This document shows, one piece after another, positions 1 to 6,988 of a stretch of DNA of 10,349 bases (positions within the stretch are counted from its first letter, which is position 1; every line of letters begins with the position of its first letter). The translations under genes were made by a program, and so were the position numbers. Source of the DNA: JBKPDV01 sp046728075 (lineage in GTDB: Bacteria > Acidobacteriota > Thermoanaerobaculia > UBA5066 > Gp7-AA6); NCBI GenBank assembly GCA_046728075.1, contig JBKPDV010000172.1, forward strand, positions 1 through 10,349. Reading direction: 5' to 3'. A model generated the notes under the pieces. It saw only the letters and a list, made by a program, of their open reading frames with translations, made no database searches and was not told the origin of the DNA.

Positions 1-72
1 GGGTGAGGGGTTCGTCGCTCTACTCAAGAGACACAGCGAGGAGTAGAAGCGGGTAAGGGGCGCCCCTCACCC
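1..72. repeat. Intergenic inverted repeat with central palindrome
   Basis: GGGTGAGGGG at 1-10 is matched by its exact reverse complement at 63-72, so the region could fold into a large hairpin or be the two ends of a small palindromic element. The right arm overlaps a separate perfect 12-bp palindrome (AGGGGCGCCCCT, 56-67). The sequence continuing to about 85 (CCCTCACCCCGACCCTTTCCC) resembles C-rich intergenic dispersed repeats found in several high-GC bacteria; that resemblance is from memory and not tested. The left arm touches the window edge, so its true extent is unknown. The rest of the interval to 172 shows no gene and no convincing promoter. Confidence 0.45.
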
Positions 73-172
73 CGACCCTTTCCCGCCGAAACAGGGAGCG
101 GAGGCGGCATTCGGGCCATCCTCCGTCACGACCCGGTCACAACCGCGGGCGACAATAGCCGCGAGCCGACTG

Positions 173-874
173 ATGCCGACTCCGCCAAAAGCCCGCGTCC
201 TCGTCGTGGAAGATGAGAAAAAGACCGCCGAGGTCCTGCGGCTCTACCTCGAGCACGGCGGGTTCGAGGTCACCGTCGCCCGGACGGGCGACGAAGCTCT
301 CTCGCAGGCGCGGACGGGGCGGCCCGATCTGGTGCTGCTCGATCGGATGCTGCCCGGCCTGGACGGGATCGCGATTTGTCGGGCGCTGCGCGCGGAGTCC
401 GACATCGGGATCATCCTGGTCACGGCGCGCACCGCCGAAGAAGACCGGCTCGAGGGGTTACGCGCGGGCGCCGACGACTACGTCTCGAAGCCTTTCAGCC
501 CGCGTGAGGTTCTGGCGCGCGTGCGCGCGGTTTTGCGACGCTCGAAATCAGAGAAGAGCGCGCCCGACACCGCTCGCAGCCGAAGCATCGAGCTGGACTT
601 CGCCGAACGGGCTGCCCGGGTGCGTGGCCGCTCTGTCTCCCTTTCCCGCGCCGAGTTCGATCTGCTCGCGGCCTTTGTGCGCGCACCCGGCCGGACTTTC
701 AGCCGGGAAGAGTTGGTCGAGCGGGTCTTCGGGGACAAACCCGACGTGCTGGCTCGCACGGTGGACGCTCGCGTCATGCGCCTGCGGCGCAAGATCGAGC
801 AAAGAGGCCAGCCCTCTCTTCTCGTGACCGTCTTCGGGATTGGTTACCGGCTGGACGATTCTCGCCGTGCATAG
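173..874 (+). CDS. OmpR/PhoB-family response regulator
   Basis: Cytoplasmic transcription factor of a two-component system, 233 residues, the usual family length. The N-terminal receiver domain (about 7-122) has the acidic pair E13-D14, phospho-acceptor D57 in the LLDRMLPGLDG motif, switch T84 and conserved K106 in the SKPF motif. A short linker leads to a C-terminal winged-helix DNA-binding domain (about 138-229), ending in the typical FGIGYRL hairpin. All phosphorylation residues are present, so it should be functional. ATG 173 gives a complete receiver domain, but no clear Shine-Dalgarno precedes it (upstream reads GCGAGCCGACTG). It overlaps the histidine kinase gene by 8 nt, so the kinase is its likely partner. 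The regulated promoters cannot be told from the sequence; the kinase and the downstream serine hydrolase are the obvious candidates (inference). Confidence 0.95.
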   Translation: MPTPPKARVLVVEDEKKTAEVLRLYLEHGGFEVTVARTGDEALSQARTGRPDLVLLDRMLPGLDGIAICRALRAESDIGIILVTARTAEEDRLEGLRAGADDYVSKPFSPREVLARVRAVLRRSKSEKSAPDTARSRSIELDFAERAARVRGRSVSLSRAEFDLLAAFVRAPGRTFSREELVERVFGDKPDVLARTVDARVMRLRRKIEQRGQPSLLVTVFGIGYRLDDSRRA

Positions 875-2303
875 CCTGCGCTGGCGTCTGGTCGGAATGA
901 TGGCGGCGGTTGCCGTCATCGCGCTCGTCGCGGTCGCCATGCTCTCCAGCCAGATCTCGCGACGCGAGTTCCATCGCCTGCAGAAACTCCGGAGCGTTGA
1001 GCAGACGCGTGGCCAGGGCGATTCTGGATTGCTCGAAAGGACCAGGGCGTCGTTGGAGGAGCTCTACCGCTCGCGGGGAGACTGGAACGCCGCGCGCGAG
1101 CTGTTGGCGGCCCCCCGGGCCGCGGGAGCGCCACGGCTGTTGCTCGTCGATCCGAGTGGAAGAATTCTCTATGCGCCGGCCGGGATGTCACAGGCGCGGG
1201 TGGAGCTCGACCGGCCGGCTGGAGTGACAGTCCGGGTGGAGCAGTCGGGGCCGCAGGGGAAGACGAGTCTTCTGATTCGCGGGCCACGTGTCTCGGTGCG
1301 CGACGCGAACGGCCGCGAGGTCGGCATCCTGACGGCTCTTCCGCCGCCGCCGGTCGAGCTGCTCGAGGAGGAGAAACAGTTCGTCGGATCCGTCAACCGA
1401 TGGCTCGTCGGCGCGGTCGCGATTTCGGGAGCGCTCGCGTTCACTCTGGCGCTCGCGCTGTCCCGGCGCATTCTCGGCCCCGTGAACCGGTTGACCAACG
1501 CCGCGCAACGCCTGGCCACGGGAGACCTGTCGCAGCGTGTCGAGGTGGAGTCGCAGGACGAAATCGGCCAGCTGGGATTGGCGTTCAACGGTATGGCGGA
1601 CGGCCTGGCTCGGCTGGAACAGCTGCGCCACAACATGGTCAGCGATGTCGCTCACGAGTTGCGCACGCCGCTGACCAACATCCGCGGACAACTCGAGACG
1701 GTACAGGACGGCCTCGCGGTCCCGACTCGGGATCTCGTGGACTCGCTTCACGAAGAGGTCCTCCTGCTCTCCCGTTTGGCCGACGATCTCCAGGAGCTGG
1801 CGATTGCCGAAGCCGGGCAGCTGCGTCTTGATCGCGAGCCCGTGGACGTGGCACAGGCCGTCGAGGGGGCGGTGCGCGCGAGCGGCGCGGCGGCGGGAGG
1901 TTTGCCCCGACCCATTCAAATCGAGCTTTCTCCCAACCTTTCCCGTGTCGCGGCGGATCCGGGGCGCCTCGCTCAGATTCTCCGGAACCTGCTGGCCAAC
2001 GCGATCGCTCATACGCCCGCGGGCGGGCGAATCGTCGTGACCGGGCGCCCCTGCGGCGCCTTTGTCGAGCTCGCTGTCCGTGACGAAGGAAAAGGGATCG
2101 CGCCGGAGCACCTTCCCTTCGTCTTCGAGCGCTTCTACAAGGCCGACCCCGCGCGCGGCCGCGCCGCCGGTGGAGCGGGACTCGGCCTCGCGATCGTGCG
2201 CCAGCTCGTGCGGGCCCACGGCGGAGACGTGCGGGTCGAGAGTGAGCCCGGGGCCGGCGCGGCTTTCTTCTTCACTCTGCCGGCCGTCATCGAACCGTCA
2301 TAA
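867..2303 (+). CDS. HAMP-domain sensor histidine kinase (BaeS/EnvZ-like)
   Basis: Inner-membrane kinase, 478 residues from GTG 867. Order: basic start (HSLRWRL), TM1 at about 8-26, a periplasmic sensor segment of about 150 residues (27-178) that I cannot assign to a named sensor fold, TM2 at about 179-199, HAMP at about 200-253, then the dimerisation/phosphoacceptor domain with the H-box DVAHELRTPL (H263). The ATPase domain has the N-box NLLANAIAHT (N378), G1 box DEGKGI (D406), F-box FVFERFYK and G2 box GLGLAI (438-441). All catalytic boxes are intact. I chose GTG 867 because GTGCATAG overlaps the regulator stop by 8 nt, which suggests translational coupling, and because it puts basic residues just before TM1. 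A TTG at 840 would add nine residues and ATG 897 would remove the basic anchor; both are less likely. The partner is the preceding response regulator. The signal sensed is unknown. Confidence 0.92.
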   Translation: MHSLRWRLVGMMAAVAVIALVAVAMLSSQISRREFHRLQKLRSVEQTRGQGDSGLLERTRASLEELYRSRGDWNAARELLAAPRAAGAPRLLLVDPSGRILYAPAGMSQARVELDRPAGVTVRVEQSGPQGKTSLLIRGPRVSVRDANGREVGILTALPPPPVELLEEEKQFVGSVNRWLVGAVAISGALAFTLALALSRRILGPVNRLTNAAQRLATGDLSQRVEVESQDEIGQLGLAFNGMADGLARLEQLRHNMVSDVAHELRTPLTNIRGQLETVQDGLAVPTRDLVDSLHEEVLLLSRLADDLQELAIAEAGQLRLDREPVDVAQAVEGAVRASGAAAGGLPRPIQIELSPNLSRVAADPGRLAQILRNLLANAIAHTPAGGRIVVTGRPCGAFVELAVRDEGKGIAPEHLPFVFERFYKADPARGRAAGGAGLGLAIVRQLVRAHGGDVRVESEPGAGAAFFFTLPAVIEPS

Positions 2304-2339
2304 GTCTCGGCCAGAGTCCGCTCAGGCCGAAATTTTGAT

Positions 2340-2345
2340 GGAGGT
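2340..2345 (+). promoter_or_regulatory. Shine-Dalgarno GGAGGT deciding the 2350 start
   Basis: GGAGGT lies 4 nt before ATG 2350. The earlier in-frame ATG at 2338 overlaps this site and would place the initiation codon inside its own ribosome-binding region, so 2350 is preferred. The open frame reaches back to 2062 inside the kinase gene, but that part is a shadow of the kinase. Confidence 0.7.
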
Positions 2346-2349
2346 CTCG

Positions 2350-3816
2350 ATGATCTGTCTGCAAAGCTTGTTGGCTCTTCTCCCGGTCGCGGCGGTGTGG
2401 CTCTCCCCTTCTCCGGTCCCTGCCCCTTCGGCGCCGCTCCCTCCTCTCACCACTCCCGGCGCGTCCCCGGCGAGCTCTGCCGCCAACCCGGGGCCGCGGA
2501 CGGCGCCCGCTCTTCCTCAGACGCCCGAAGGCAAACGGCTCGCGGCATTTCTCGCGGCGGCGGAGGCCGGCACGGAATCGGCCGTACGCGCATTCATCGT
2601 GGAGAACTTCCCCGCCTCGGCGCTGGCCGAGACGCCAGTCGAGCCGCGGCTCAAGCGGATCCTGGGATTGATCACGCGCTCCGGCCCCTTCGATCTGCTG
2701 GAGGCGCTGCCGGCTCGATCCAATCGCGCTTCCATGCGCGTCCGTTCGCGCAAGACCGGAGGAACTCTCGAGGTCTCTCTCGAGCTCGAGGAAGGGGCCG
2801 GCCGGGGCGTGCTCGGGGTCGATCTGGACGAGGTCGCGGACAGCTCCGCGGACGACGCGCCGAAGAAGAACGACGCCGAGCTCGCCGCCGCGGTCAACGC
2901 GGCCGTTTCGGCGCTTGCGGCGCGCGAGGCCTTTTCGGGAGTCGTGCTGCTCGCGCGCGGAGGAGAGCCGTTTTTCCAAAAGGCCTGGGGAATGGCCGAC
3001 CGAGATACGGCTGTTCCCAACCGCGTCGACACTAAGTTCAACGTCGGCTCGATCGGGAAGGCCTTCACGCGCGCCGCCGTCATGGATTTCGTCCACTCGG
3101 GCCGCCTCTCGCTCGACGACACGGTGAGCAAGCACCTGCCGGAAGCGCGCATTCCCTCCTCCGACAAAATGACCGTCAGCCAGCTGCTCGAGATGACCTC
3201 CGGCCTCGGCGACGTCTTCGGGCAAAAATACGAAGCGACGCCCAAGGAGCGGCTGAAGACTCTCTCCGATTTCCTTCCTCTCTTCGAAGGGGAAAAGCTC
3301 AAGTTCGAGCCGGGCCAGGGCAAGGCTTACTCCAACGCGGGTTATGTCGTGTTGGGCCTGATCGTCGAGAAGATCTCAGGCCGCTCCTACTGGGATTTCG
3401 TGCGAGAACACATCTTTTCTCCGGCGGGGATGACGGACACGGGTCCCTTTGGGCCAAACGAGGTCGTTGCCAACCGCGCGATCGGCTACACGAAGACGCC
3501 GGAAGGAACCTGGAGAGCCAACACTTTCGCGCTCCCGGCGCGCGCGAGCTCGGCCGGCGGCGTGCATTCGACGACTCGAGACCTGCTCCGATTCGTGCGC
3601 GCTGTTGGCGACGGCCGCATCCTGCAGCGGCCGACGCCTTCGACGGCAGGCGCGCCCCAGTTGGGGATCGCCGGCGGAACCGTAGGGGCCAACGCCGTCG
3701 TCGAGGCGCGCCCCGACGGTCTCATCGTGATCGTTCTGGCGAATCTCGATCCCCCGGCGGCCGAAAAACTGGCCCAGCGCATCCGGAAGTGGGCTCCCCC
3801 CGGGCCCGGAGTCTGA
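2350..3816 (+). CDS. Exported serine hydrolase (beta-lactamase fold, S12-like) with N-terminal extension
   Basis: 488 residues from ATG 2350. Residues 1-18 are hydrophobic (QSLLALLPVAAVWL) and fit an export signal, though the n-region lacks basic residues. A Pro/Ala/Ser-rich linker follows (19-57), then an accessory region (about 58-165) of a type I associate with some serine hydrolases of this group (inference), then the catalytic domain (about 178-480). Active-site motifs are the SxxK tetrad S234-I-G-K237 and the YxN motif Y327-S-N329. The third motif, usually H/K-S/T-G or HGGG, reads GIAGGTVG (439-446) without histidine. The segment between the RFVRA helix (about 413-418) and this motif is only about 20 residues, shorter than usual. 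It could be an esterase, DD-peptidase-like enzyme or other hydrolase; the substrate cannot be named. It lies 46 nt after the kinase and may be co-transcribed with the two-component system. A GC hairpin follows its stop. Confidence 0.88.
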   Translation: MICLQSLLALLPVAAVWLSPSPVPAPSAPLPPLTTPGASPASSAANPGPRTAPALPQTPEGKRLAAFLAAAEAGTESAVRAFIVENFPASALAETPVEPRLKRILGLITRSGPFDLLEALPARSNRASMRVRSRKTGGTLEVSLELEEGAGRGVLGVDLDEVADSSADDAPKKNDAELAAAVNAAVSALAAREAFSGVVLLARGGEPFFQKAWGMADRDTAVPNRVDTKFNVGSIGKAFTRAAVMDFVHSGRLSLDDTVSKHLPEARIPSSDKMTVSQLLEMTSGLGDVFGQKYEATPKERLKTLSDFLPLFEGEKLKFEPGQGKAYSNAGYVVLGLIVEKISGRSYWDFVREHIFSPAGMTDTGPFGPNEVVANRAIGYTKTPEGTWRANTFALPARASSAGGVHSTTRDLLRFVRAVGDGRILQRPTPSTAGAPQLGIAGGTVGANAVVEARPDGLIVIVLANLDPPAAEKLAQRIRKWAPPGPGV

Positions 3817-3833
3817 GCTTCCTTATTCGCTCG

Positions 3834-3858
3834 AGCGGCCGCCACGCGGGCGGCCGCT
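3834..3858 (+). terminator. GC-rich hairpin after serine hydrolase gene
   Basis: AGCGGCCGCC (3834-3843) and GGCGGCCGCT (3849-3858) are perfect reverse complements around a 5-nt loop ACGCG, starting 17 nt after the TGA at 3814-3816. The 10-bp all-but-one G/C stem is very stable. There is no T-run after it, so a classical intrinsic terminator is not proven; it may be a U-less terminator or a 3'-end stabilising hairpin for the kinase-hydrolase transcript. Confidence 0.5.
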
Positions 3859-4039
3859 TCCGGGGAGGAGCCTTTCCGCTTGCGCGTCATCCCGTTTATT
3901 GGAAAGAATGGGAATGGATAGGCATGTCGTAAACCCGGTCGGTCCCGTCAAATCGTCTACCGGGCCCGGGGCGGCCGCGGAGCCGAGGTCTCCCACCGCC
4001 CGACCGAGCGGATTTCCGACCTGCCCACATAGGTGGGCC
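3859..4039 (+). other. Intergenic leader before the PilZ gene
   Basis: About 180 nt with no convincing gene; the open frames here have arginine/proline-rich shadow composition. It holds a perfect 10-bp palindrome CCGGGCCCGG (3960-3969) and a hairpin directly before ATG 4040: GCCCAC (4023-4028), loop ATAG, GTGGGC (4033-4038). The AGGTGG that could serve as Shine-Dalgarno (4031-4036) lies partly in the right arm of this hairpin, so folding would hide the ribosome-binding site. A regulatory role is inference. Confidence 0.35.
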
Positions 4040-4118
4040 ATGACCGACAAGAGACAGTTCCAGATATCGGCTGAACGCGACTGTCGATTTCACTTCCGTC
4101 CATTCCAGGATCAGCGGC
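4040..4118 (+). pseudogene. Frameshifted 5' part of the PilZ gene
   Basis: Read in the frame of the PilZ ORF (from 4044), this stretch encodes TRDSSRYRLNATVDF and continues to ISG directly before M4119. That is a good match to the PilZ N-terminal pattern, including the c-di-GMP-binding RxxxR (RDSSR, 4050-4064). This frame is closed by TGA at 4041-4043 and has no ATG, GTG or TTG before 4119. ATG 4040, preceded by AGGTGG, is in the other frame (MTDKRQFQ). One extra base between about 4043 and 4050, for example in the AA of ACAAGAG, would explain this: removing it gives MTDRDSSRYRL in frame. It could be a real mutation, a sequencing or assembly error, or a recoding site. Confidence 0.6.
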
Positions 4119-4373
4119 ATGACCCGCGACGTTTCCCTCGGAGGTTTCTTCGTCCGAACGAGCAGGGCTCCGTATGACAGGCAGAAGCTGCTCGTGACTC
4201 TGCGCCTGGCGGATCAGCGCGAGTTCCTCTTTCGCGGCGAGGTCGTCCGCACGTTCCGCGAGCCCATCCCTCCCCCGGACCAGCCTCCAAACGGGTTCGC
4301 TCTCGCGATACGCGACAGCGAGAGCTACAAGCGATTCGTTCAGGCCGTCGCGGCAAGCGCTCCACCGTCCTAA
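4119..4373 (+). CDS. PilZ-domain protein (C-terminal and central part)
   Basis: 84 residues from ATG 4119. PilZ domains bind cyclic di-GMP and control motility, exopolysaccharide or other surface behaviour. Visible here is the DxSxxG motif as DVSLGG (residues 4-9), followed by FFVRT, a beta-strand LLVTLRLA, the FRGEVVRTF strand and the closing FALAIRDSE segment. The first half of the c-di-GMP site, RxxxR, is not in this ORF but lies upstream in the same frame without a start codon. If translation starts at 4119 (AGGA at 4107-4110 is 8 nt upstream), the product lacks RxxxR and probably binds c-di-GMP poorly. If the upstream frameshift is an artefact, the real gene is about 4040-4373, roughly 110 residues, a normal size for a single-domain PilZ protein. 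It converges with the protease gene with one base between the stop codons. Confidence 0.8.
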   Translation: MTRDVSLGGFFVRTSRAPYDRQKLLVTLRLADQREFLFRGEVVRTFREPIPPPDQPPNGFALAIRDSESYKRFVQAVAASAPPS

Positions 4374-4374
4374 G

Positions 4375-4878
4375 TCACCTCGCGTCTCGAGCCGTCGGAC
4401 CGTCCCGCTCGTCGGAGGAGGCAACGCCCCTCGAGAGCACGATCCGTCTCGCCCGGAAGTCGATCGTAACGCGGTCGAACTCCCGCAGGAGATCCTGACC
4501 GAGAAGGCCGTCGATGCGCTGCCCGAAGGCTCGCGAGACTTCCTCCATCTCCATCGCGACGACGCTGCGGCCGCGCCACATCCGGCCACCGAGCTCCAAC
4601 GTCGCCTCCGTGTAAGTCCCGCGAGCGTTGAATCCCGGTCCATCCGTCGAGAATCGCGACGGCGGGACCGACCGGGACAGAGCCACGAGTCCTCTAGCCA
4701 GAATCGTCCGGCTCGCCCCGGTGTCGAGAATCAGGAGAACCGGCTTTCCGTTGGCCGTTCCGCGCACGAGAATCCCGGGTTGAGAACCGGAGATCTCGAA
4801 AGGCAGCTCCAGATCCTGACAGAGTCCGGTCGAGGCACTCACCAGCAGAACGAGCAATCCCAATCCTGTCTTTTTCAC
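4375..4878 (-). CDS. Exported retropepsin-like aspartic protease
   Basis: 167 residues from GTG 4878. An N-terminal signal (MKKTGLGLLVLLVSASTG, 1-18) points to export; C20 is not in a good lipobox, so cleavage by signal peptidase I is more likely than lipidation. The catalytic motif is ILDTGAS with D52, and the second family motif is GLLGQDLL (124-131) followed by VTIDF, the usual end of the retropepsin fold. A single DTG motif means the active enzyme should be a homodimer, as in retropepsins and related bacterial proteases. The natural substrate is not known. The start is set by AGGAGGT five bases before GTG; the longer frame from ATG 4950 would add an unlikely Arg/Pro-rich leader before the signal peptide. 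The gene is divergent from the large TPR regulator, which makes the regulator a candidate controller (inference). Confidence 0.85.
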   Translation of the reverse strand: MKKTGLGLLVLLVSASTGLCQDLELPFEISGSQPGILVRGTANGKPVLLILDTGASRTILARGLVALSRSVPPSRFSTDGPGFNARGTYTEATLELGGRMWRGRSVVAMEMEEVSRAFGQRIDGLLGQDLLREFDRVTIDFRARRIVLSRGVASSDERDGPTARDAR

Positions 4879-4883
4879 GCGAC

Positions 4884-4890
4884 ACCTCCT
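4884..4890 (-). promoter_or_regulatory. Shine-Dalgarno AGGAGGT deciding the GTG 4878 start
   Basis: On the minus strand AGGAGGT is followed by GTCGC and then GTG, a five-base spacing. It supports GTG 4878 over the upstream ATG at 4950. Confidence 0.8.
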
Positions 4891-5012
4891 GGACCGGCCC
4901 AGAGCCGGCGAAGGCAACGCTGGCGGACATCGACCCCTACCTCCATGCACGGAGAGTCATTTCTGGATGGATCGGAGGTCACCGTGGAATCTGCTGACCG
5001 GCCGGGGTTTGA

Positions 5013-5034
5013 CTCTCGGTGTCATCGCCGAGAG
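5013..5034. promoter_or_regulatory. Inverted repeat in divergent promoter region, possible operator
   Basis: CTCTCGG (5013-5019) and CCGAGAG (5028-5034) are exact reverse complements with an 8-nt spacer, in the 208-nt gap between the divergent protease and TPR regulator genes. A TTGACT hexamer (5009-5014), similar to a -35 box, overlaps the left arm, but I find no good -10 at 16-19 nt. It may be an operator or a leader hairpin. Binding by the neighbouring regulator is a guess. Confidence 0.35.
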
Positions 5035-5086
5035 GGGGTCTCGAAATTCAGCCGAAACGAGCGGGGCGCCATAGACTGAGAGAGCG

Positions 5087-6982
5087 ATGAGGCTCGCGGA
5101 GGGACGAGTGCGGTTCGGGCCTTTCGAGGCAGACCTGCCTGCAGGCGAGCTGCGCAAGAGCGGCTTGAAGATCCGGCTGGCTGGCCAGCCATTCGAGATC
5201 CTGAGCATGCTCCTGGAGAGGCCGGGAGAGGTCGTCACGCGCGAGCAGTTGCGCCAGCTGCTGTGGCCGCAGAACACCTACGTCGACTACGAGCACAGCT
5301 TGAACGCCGCGATCAACAAGCTGCGTGAGGCGCTCTCGGATTCCGCCGACAGGCCGCTCTATGTCGAGACGTTGCCGCGCCGCGGCTACCGGTTCATCGC
5401 GCCGGTGGAAGCCGCTAACGGAGCGCCGCCGGAGTCGGCCCCGCCGATCGTGCCGGCTCCCACTGCGGAGATCGTCGAGACGGCGCCTCGCGAGAAGCCT
5501 CGGAGGGTGGCGGCGCGACGGCGGCTCGGCCTCGCCGTCTCCGCGATCGCCGTCGTGCTCGCGATCGCGGGAGCCGTCTTCGTCGCGCGCCGCGACCGCC
5601 GATCCGGGTCGCGCGATCCGATCCGCGCGCTCGCCGTGCTGCCGTTCGAGAACCTGAGCCGCGATCCGGAACAGGACTATTTCGCGGACGGGATCACGGA
5701 GGCGCTGATCTCACGCCTCTCGCAGATCCAATCGCTCCACGTCATCTCACGGACCTCGGTGATGCAGTACCGAGGAGCCAAGGAGCCGCTGCCCGAAATC
5801 GCCAAGCGCCTCTCGGTCGACGCCGTCGTCGAAGGAACCGTGCAGCGCGTCGGCGACCGCGTGGCGATTGTCGCAAGGCTCGTCGACGCGACTGCGGATC
5901 GCAACCTCTGGACCGGCCACTACGAGGGGGACCTGCGCGACGTGCTCGGCCTGCAGAGCCAGGTGGCAGGCGCAGTCGCGGAAGGGATCCGGGCGAAAGC
6001 GACCGCGGAAGAGCGTTCGCGCGCATTGTGGTCGCGGCAGGTGGACCCGCAGGCATACGCCGCGTACCTCAAGGGCCGCTTCTACGCCGAAAAATCGGTT
6101 TCCTGGGCGACCGAGCGCGCCGTCAAGGAGTTCGAAGAGTCGGTCCGCCGGGATCCCACGTTTGCTCCCGCGTGGGCGCGGTTGGGAGAATCACTGCTCT
6201 TCAGCTATCCCCCCAAGGAGAAGATGCCCCAGGGAAAGGCCGCGGCGCTCCATGCCCTGGAGCTCAACCCGAACTTGACCGAGGCCCACGTCGTGCTCGG
6301 TCTTGCCCAGACTTTCTTGGATTGGGACTGGGCCGCCGCCGAGAAGTCGTTCCAGCGGGCGCTCGAGCTCAATCCGGCCTCTTCCGACGTGCATTACCGA
6401 TATTCACACCTGCTCGCAGCACTCGGCAGGTTCGATCCCGCGATTGCGGAATGCCGTCAGGCGCTCCTTCTGGACCCCCTTTCTCCGAGCGTGGGCCACT
6501 ACCTGGGCCGCATCTATTACTTCGCCCGACGCTACGACGAGGCCGTGGCGCAGTTCCAGAAGATCCTGGAACTGGACCCCAATGACTATTGGTCCCACCT
6601 CTTTCTTTCTAATGTCTATGGAAAGCTGGGACGTTTCGACGAAGCGCAACGTCACCTCGAGCGAGCCTGTGCGCTCGAGGGGATTTCTCCGGATCAGATT
6701 GCGCTCCTGCGACGGGAGTACGGCGAGAAGGGCCTGGCGGCAGCGCTTCGGAAGCTGATCGAGCTGACCAACCCGCGACGCGTGGGGCCGCTCGGCTCCT
6801 CGGCGCCCGCGCTGCTCAACGCGCTGATCGGCGACGTCGACGAAGCGATCGCGTGGCTTCAAAGAGCCTTCGAGTCGCACACTCGGGATTTGATCTACGT
6901 CAAGGTCGAGCCGGCGTACGACTCGCTTCGGGCGGATCCGCGGTTTGCGGAGATCCAGAGGCGAATCGGCCTGCCTCCGTGA
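5087..6982 (+). CDS. Membrane-bound winged-helix regulator with TolB-like and TPR domains
   Basis: 631 residues. Order: an OmpR-type winged-helix DNA-binding domain (about 8-107, ending in the typical RRGYRFIAPVE), a Pro/Ala linker, one TM helix (about 146-167) between basic stretches, a TolB-N/FlgO-like domain (about 179-315, with IRALAVLPFENLS, YFADGITEALISRL and the VVEGTVQR strand), TPR-type helical repeats (about 340-530) and a conserved-looking tail (VEPAYDSLRADPRF). The layout is CadC-like: DNA binding in the cytoplasm, TolB/TPR part outside the inner membrane, with no phosphorylation site. Such proteins are frequent in Acidobacteriota. The TPRs probably bind a peptide or protein partner. 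The start ATG 5087 has only a weak purine-rich site (GAGAGAG) but leads directly into the winged helix. The divergent protease gene is a plausible target, and autoregulation is possible (inference). It converges with the next gene 6 nt downstream. Confidence 0.9.
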   Translation: MRLAEGRVRFGPFEADLPAGELRKSGLKIRLAGQPFEILSMLLERPGEVVTREQLRQLLWPQNTYVDYEHSLNAAINKLREALSDSADRPLYVETLPRRGYRFIAPVEAANGAPPESAPPIVPAPTAEIVETAPREKPRRVAARRRLGLAVSAIAVVLAIAGAVFVARRDRRSGSRDPIRALAVLPFENLSRDPEQDYFADGITEALISRLSQIQSLHVISRTSVMQYRGAKEPLPEIAKRLSVDAVVEGTVQRVGDRVAIVARLVDATADRNLWTGHYEGDLRDVLGLQSQVAGAVAEGIRAKATAEERSRALWSRQVDPQAYAAYLKGRFYAEKSVSWATERAVKEFEESVRRDPTFAPAWARLGESLLFSYPPKEKMPQGKAAALHALELNPNLTEAHVVLGLAQTFLDWDWAAAEKSFQRALELNPASSDVHYRYSHLLAALGRFDPAIAECRQALLLDPLSPSVGHYLGRIYYFARRYDEAVAQFQKILELDPNDYWSHLFLSNVYGKLGRFDEAQRHLERACALEGISPDQIALLRREYGEKGLAAALRKLIELTNPRRVGPLGSSAPALLNALIGDVDEAIAWLQRAFESHTRDLIYVKVEPAYDSLRADPRFAEIQRRIGLPP

Positions 6983-6988
6983 TGAAGT

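Noticed and set aside
1188..2219. 343-residue open frame antisense to the histidine kinase
   Set aside because: Composition of a high-GC shadow; the kinase on the other strand has all its motifs.
2062..2349. Long N-terminal extension of the first serine hydrolase frame
   Set aside because: Lies within the kinase gene; GGAGGT before ATG 2350 and the hydrophobic leader fix the start.
2287..3225. 312-residue minus-strand open frame across the first hydrolase
   Set aside because: Arg/Gly-rich shadow without recognisable domains.
3835..3978. Three GCGGCCGC octamers in 145 nt as a possible site array
   Set aside because: Two are the arms of one hairpin, and the octamer also occurs in the kinase gene at 2155-2162; expected in GC-rich DNA.
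3899..4177. 92-residue frame covering the PilZ leader
   Set aside because: No family resemblance before or after ATG 4040; the PilZ signal is in the next frame.
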